The position numbers and the translations under genes are program-made. A DNA stretch of 48,499 bases, taken from positions 1 through 48,499 of the forward strand of contig CALKNZ010000021.1 of NCBI GenBank assembly GCA_938091995.1, written 5' to 3'. Under the pieces are notes generated by a model. It did no database searches, was not told the DNA's origin, and was given only the letters and a program-made list of their open reading frames with translations. How positions within the stretch are numbered: the stretch's first letter is position 1; every line of letters begins with the position of its first letter. The DNA comes from an uncultured Luminiphilus sp. Its GTDB lineage: Bacteria; Pseudomonadota; Gammaproteobacteria; Pseudomonadales; Halieaceae. Positions 45,112-48,499 of this stretch are shown one piece after another.

Positions 45112-46035
45112 GTGATTCCCGAGACCTTCCAAGAACTCATTCTGCGTTTGCAGGCCTTCTGGGGCAGCCATGGCTGCGTCGTGCTACAACCCCTAGATAT
45201 GGAGGTTGGCGCTGGAACCTTTCATCCAGCCACGTTCCTCCGTGCTATTGGGCCGGAAAATTGGAATGCAGCTTATGTTCAGCCCAGTAGACGGCCCGCC
45301 GATGGTCGCTACGGGGAAAATCCCAATCGATTACAGCACTACTATCAGTTCCAAGTTGTCATGAAGCCGAGCCCCAGCGACTTTCAGGAGTTATACCTGG
45401 CTAGTCTTCGGGATTTGGGACTGGATACGTTACAACATGACGTGCGCTTTGTAGAAGACAACTGGGAGTCACCCACTTTAGGCGCCTGGGGCCTAGGTTG
45501 GGAGGTCTGGCTAAACGGAATGGAAGTGTCGCAATTTACCTACTTTCAACAAGCCGGCGGCCTAGAATGCTTCCCTGTGACGGGCGAAATTACCTACGGG
45601 CTCGAACGCATTGCCATGTATCTGCAAGATGTTGACTCTGTTTACGACCTGGTTTGGGCAAATACCCCAGCAGGACCTGTGACCTATGGTGATGTGTTTC
45701 ATCAAAATGAAGTGGAAATGTCGACCTACAACTTCCAAGAAGCCGACACCGACGCCCTGTTTAATACCTTCGATTTCTGCGAACACGAAGCTCAGCGGCT
45801 AGTCGCTTGTAAGCTACCACTACCCGCCTATGAACAGGTCATGAAGGCTTCTCACGCCTTCAATTTATTAGACGCGCGACATGCCATTGGAGTGACCGAA
45901 CGCCAACGTTATATCCTGAGGGTCAGGACCTTAGCTAAAGCAGCTGCTCAGGGTTATTTTGAATCCCGCGCTGCATTGGGGTTTCCACAGGCCGATCCTG
46001 ACCTGCGTCAGCGGGCCTTAGGAGATGACTCATGA
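45112..46035 (+). CDS. glyQ: Glycyl-tRNA synthetase alpha subunit
   Basis: Catalytic subunit of the bacterial alpha2-beta2 glycyl-tRNA synthetase. The 307 residues are highly conserved. [20 protein letters not shown] starts the protein, followed by [37 protein letters not shown] (motif 2 region), [28 protein letters not shown] and [13 protein letters not shown] (motif 3). The start is GTG 45112. Its stop overlaps the glyS ATG by 4 bases (ATGA), so the two subunits are made together. Confidence 0.98.
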   Translation: MIPETFQELILRLQAFWGSHGCVVLQPLDMEVGAGTFHPATFLRAIGPENWNAAYVQPSRRPADGRYGENPNRLQHYYQFQVVMKPSPSDFQELYLASLRDLGLDTLQHDVRFVEDNWESPTLGAWGLGWEVWLNGMEVSQFTYFQQAGGLECFPVTGEITYGLERIAMYLQDVDSVYDLVWANTPAGPVTYGDVFHQNEVEMSTYNFQEADTDALFNTFDFCEHEAQRLVACKLPLPAYEQVMKASHAFNLLDARHAIGVTERQRYILRVRTLAKAAAQGYFESRAALGFPQADPDLRQRALGDDS

Positions 46036-48113
46036 CCCAAACAACGGCTGATCTATTACTAGAGTTAGGCACAGAAGAACTGCCTGCAGGGCCACTTTTA
46101 TCCATGGCTGAAGCGCTGGAAAATAGCATTCTTGAAGGCCTCGCCCATCACGGACTTCAGTGCGCTAAGAGTCAGGTTTTTGCCACACCACGCCGGTTGG
46201 CCGTACGGATCAGCGCGGTGAGCCTGGAAGCACCCGAGAAAACCGTCGAAGCGTTGGGTCCCCCGGTAACCGCAGCTCAAGATAAGCAGGGTGATTGGAC
46301 GCCTGCCGCTTTGGGGTTTGCCAAGAAACAGGGTGTTGAGGTAGCCGAGCTTGCTGTTATTAGCACCCCTAAAGGAGACCGCTTAGGCCTGCGCCGAACT
46401 GAAAGTGGGGCTCTGGCAACTGCCGTCCTACCCGAGATTTTGACAGATGCCGTCGCCAATATTCCAGTGACAAAACGCATGCGCTGGGGTCGGGAACGTC
46501 ACGAGTTCCTGCGGCCGTTACAGTGGGTGGTCGCGCTGTTTGACACTCAAGTTATTGATCTTACTGTCATGGGCATCCAGTCAGGTCGTGATACCCGGGG
46601 GCATCGATTCCACCACCCCGAGGCCATCACGATAGCAGCCCCTATGGAGTACGAGGAAGCCCTAAGGGCCGGTTATGTTCTCGCGGACTTTAATCAACGC
46701 CGAGACCTTATTAAATCTCAGGTGGAGGCCATTGCGCAGGGTCTCAATGCTAATGCAGTGATTGATGATGCCTTGTTAAATGAGGTCACCGGACTGGTGG
46801 AGTGGCCTGTCGCCCTTCAGGGCAGCTTTGACCCGGCCTTTTTAGAGGTCCCTGCAGGTGCCGTTATCTCTTCGATGAAAGAGCATCAAAAATACTTTCA
46901 CTTGGTGTCGGACGAAGGCAACTTGCTCCCCCTATTTATTACCGTATCGAACATCGAAAGCAGTGATCCGGCGTCGGTGATCTCCGGCAACGAGAGAGTG
47001 ATACGACCCAGACTCAGTGACGCTGCATTCTTTTTTGAGACCGACAAAGCAACGCCTTTGGCTGATCGCTCGACACGCCTCGAGGGAATTGTTTTCCAAC
47101 AAAAGCTCGGCAGTGTTGCGGATAAAACACGCCGAATCACAGCGTTGAGTGGTTGGATAGCCAGCGTACTGGGGGCCGACGATGACGTGGCCCAAAGGGC
47201 CGCGAGCCTGGCCAAATGCGATCTCGTTTCTGATCTTGTGCTCGAGTTTCCTGACCTTCAGGGCATAGCGGGCGCTCACTACGCTCGCAATGACGGTGAA
47301 CTTGAGTCCGTCGCTACGGCCGTTGAAGAGCATTATTGGCCACGCTTTTCGGGAGATCAATTGCCACATAGCCCTGAAGCTTCAGCGGTGGCGCTAGCCG
47401 ATCGCCTAGACACTCTCGTTGGAATTTTTGGTATTGGGCAAGTACCTACAGGCTCTAAAGATCCCTTTGCTTTACGACGTTGTGCTCTGGCTGTCATACG
47501 ATTACTGGTCAACTTAGATACGCCGTTAACCCTCTCGGACCTGACTGCGCGTGCGGCCCAGGAATATCCGGAAGACACCTTAGCAGCCGATGCGTCTTCA
47601 ATAGTGACGGCCTATATTTTGGAGCGTTTCCGTTCTTGGTACGAAGATCAAGGCATTGCTGTAGAGGTGTTAAGGGCCGTTCTGGCAACGGGTATAACCG
47701 GCCCTGCAGAGGTAAATCGAAGGGTATCGGCCCTCAATGCTTTTGCGGGTACAGACGCGGCAGTCGCGCTGGCTGCTGCCAATAAGCGGGTCGCGAACAT
47801 TTTGAGCAAATCTGGACAGGTGCGATCGGGAAAGCCTAATCCCGCCCTGTTCCAGGACCCGGCAGAGAATAAACTTTACGAAAGTCTCGAAGGGTTAAAG
47901 TCCGTCGTGTCTAACGATATTTCAAAAGGCAACTACGCTGCGGCGCTGTCGCAACTGTCCTCTTTACAAACCCCCGTTAACACTTTTTTCGAGGATGTCA
48001 TGGTGAATGCCGATGATCCGGCTGTCCGCGATAATCGGCACGAATTATTGGCCGCATTGAGGAACGCCTTTACAGATATTGCTGATTTCGCACTGTTAAG
48101 TGGTGGTAAGTAA
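46032..48113 (+). CDS. glyS: Glycyl-tRNA synthetase beta subunit
   Basis: The tRNA-binding subunit of the heterotetrameric glycyl-tRNA synthetase. At 693 residues it is close to the usual 685-690. The N terminus has [15 protein letters not shown], then [11 protein letters not shown] and [20 protein letters not shown]. The middle has [15 protein letters not shown] and the HD-like region [16 protein letters not shown]...[21 protein letters not shown], with [19 protein letters not shown]. The C-terminal anticodon-binding domain ends [21 protein letters not shown]. It is the last forward gene, and gyrB faces it from the other strand 324 bases on. Confidence 0.98.
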   Translation: MTQTTADLLLELGTEELPAGPLLSMAEALENSILEGLAHHGLQCAKSQVFATPRRLAVRISAVSLEAPEKTVEALGPPVTAAQDKQGDWTPAALGFAKKQGVEVAELAVISTPKGDRLGLRRTESGALATAVLPEILTDAVANIPVTKRMRWGRERHEFLRPLQWVVALFDTQVIDLTVMGIQSGRDTRGHRFHHPEAITIAAPMEYEEALRAGYVLADFNQRRDLIKSQVEAIAQGLNANAVIDDALLNEVTGLVEWPVALQGSFDPAFLEVPAGAVISSMKEHQKYFHLVSDEGNLLPLFITVSNIESSDPASVISGNERVIRPRLSDAAFFFETDKATPLADRSTRLEGIVFQQKLGSVADKTRRITALSGWIASVLGADDDVAQRAASLAKCDLVSDLVLEFPDLQGIAGAHYARNDGELESVATAVEEHYWPRFSGDQLPHSPEASAVALADRLDTLVGIFGIGQVPTGSKDPFALRRCALAVIRLLVNLDTPLTLSDLTARAAQEYPEDTLAADASSIVTAYILERFRSWYEDQGIAVEVLRAVLATGITGPAEVNRRVSALNAFAGTDAAVALAAANKRVANILSKSGQVRSGKPNPALFQDPAENKLYESLEGLKSVVSNDISKGNYAAALSQLSSLQTPVNTFFEDVMVNADDPAVRDNRHELLAALRNAFTDIADFALLSGGK

Positions 48114-48437
48114 ACCTGAGTTCTCAATGCTAGTAGCCGTGCCTAAACGGTTGATGAACACCCAATCGATAGCCTAGAAAGTGTTATGGCAATCTCGGGG
48201 GTTACAGGTGGTATAGATGGGTGCGATAGGTGGTATAGATAGGTGCAATAAGTGCCGCATAAGCGAAGCGTTTAAAGGTACATCTGAAAAAACAGATATT
48301 TGAGTCACAGCCTCTCCAACCACCTTTGGGCTGCAGGCTGTCAACTCCAGCTACCGGCTAACCCTTCGCTAAATTTACCCAAACAGGATCAATGCAACTG
48401 CCATTGTAAGGCTGCTGCAAGGTTGGAGGCGAAAACT
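48114..48437. other. Convergent intergenic region between glyS and gyrB
   Basis: About 324 bases with no supported gene. It contains a 22-base tandem repeat (48206-48249), an AT-rich ATCTG-A6-CAGAT inverted repeat near 48283, and distant arms CTCCAACC (48314-48321) and GGTTGGAG (48421-48428). No GC-rich hairpin with a T run was found for either gene. Confidence 0.5.
48206..48249. repeat. 22-bp tandem repeat, two copies
   Basis: Units 48206-48227 and 48228-48249 both begin AGGTGGTATAGAT and match at 20 of 22 positions. A degenerate partial third unit (AAGTGC..CAT) follows. The copies are directly adjacent. Purpose unknown. Confidence 0.6.
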
Positions 48438-48499
48438 TTAAAAGTCGAGGTTCTCTACGGCGAGGGCGTTTTCTTCAATGAATTCACGCCGAGGCTCAA
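48438..48499 (-). CDS. gyrB: DNA gyrase subunit B, C-terminal fragment (cut by window edge)
   Basis: The reverse strand from the window edge encodes EPRREFIEENALAVENLDF and then a TAA stop. This is the very conserved end of GyrB (RR.FIE.NAL.V.NLD). Only 19 codons are in the window. Position next to glyS in convergent orientation matches the Pseudomonas order dnaA-dnaN-recF-gyrB...glyS-glyQ, so the replication origin probably lies a few kilobases beyond the right edge. Confidence 0.85.
   Translation of the reverse strand, partial: EPRREFIEENALAVENLDF

Noticed and set aside
48283..48300. ATCTG-A6-CAGAT inverted repeat after glyS
   Set aside because: The stem is short and AT-rich and lacks a following T run, so it is not called a terminator.
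1..48499. CRISPR array, tRNA or rRNA genes, prophage or defence island
   Set aside because: No regularly spaced repeats, cloverleaf-like sequence, rRNA stretches, integrases or restriction genes were recognised. Nearly all of the sequence is accounted for by core metabolic and housekeeping genes.

Overview
The window is a stretch of ordinary, gene-dense chromosome from a gammaproteobacterium. Gene content and order match the Pseudomonas-type origin-proximal region. Examples are glyQ-glyS facing gyrB, def-fmt-rsmB-trkA divergent from lysM-dprA-tsaC, the aa3 oxidase cluster, and dsbA-cyt c4-cyt c5-engB-polA. A marine Cellvibrionales/Halieaceae-like bacterium is plausible, but that placement is inference. 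Non-ATG starts are frequent (argA, aroE, tsaC, ctaG, rsmB, trkA, glyQ and others). I found no rRNA or tRNA genes, CRISPR array or prophage.

Layout. 1-4811: edge of a polysaccharide locus, with a truncated family 4 glycosyltransferase, a 33-bp tandem repeat that looks like an IS21-type end, and the four dTDP-rhamnose genes arranged as convergent pairs (rmlAC forward, rmlDB reverse), plus an alpha/beta hydrolase. 4851-10454: reverse-strand run of ilvE, glnE and an orphan GspE/PilB-type ATPase. 10792-18350: argA, ilvD, a DUF6279-like lipoprotein, a membrane diguanylate cyclase, leuA and a divergent Lrp/AsnC regulator. With ilvE this makes a loose set of branched-chain amino acid genes. 18363-23632: dsbA, cytochromes c4 and c5, engB, polA.

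23637-31377: cytochrome c oxidase. CoxB (with a fused cytochrome c domain), CoxA, Cox11/CtaG and CoxC are followed by SURF1, a SCO-like protein, heme O synthase (CtaB) and SCO, with a small DUF2909-like membrane gene on the opposite strand in the middle. The heme A synthase gene (ctaA/cox15) that usually sits beside ctaB is absent here. 31738-48113: yheV-like, gamma-carbonic anhydrase, aroE, hemF, tsaC, dprA, lysM, def, fmt, rsmB, trkA, trkH, djlA, an LpxL-type acyltransferase, glyQ and glyS. The window ends in the last codons of gyrB on the reverse strand, so oriC is probably close beyond the right edge.

I see no convincing undescribed multi-gene system. The points most worth a second look are the missing ctaA, the uncharacterised CxxxC protein in the cox cluster, the orphan GspE-like ATPase beside glnE, the IS21-like repeat, and several palindromes or repeats in the cox, def/lysM, diguanylate cyclase and gyrB-glyS intergenic regions.
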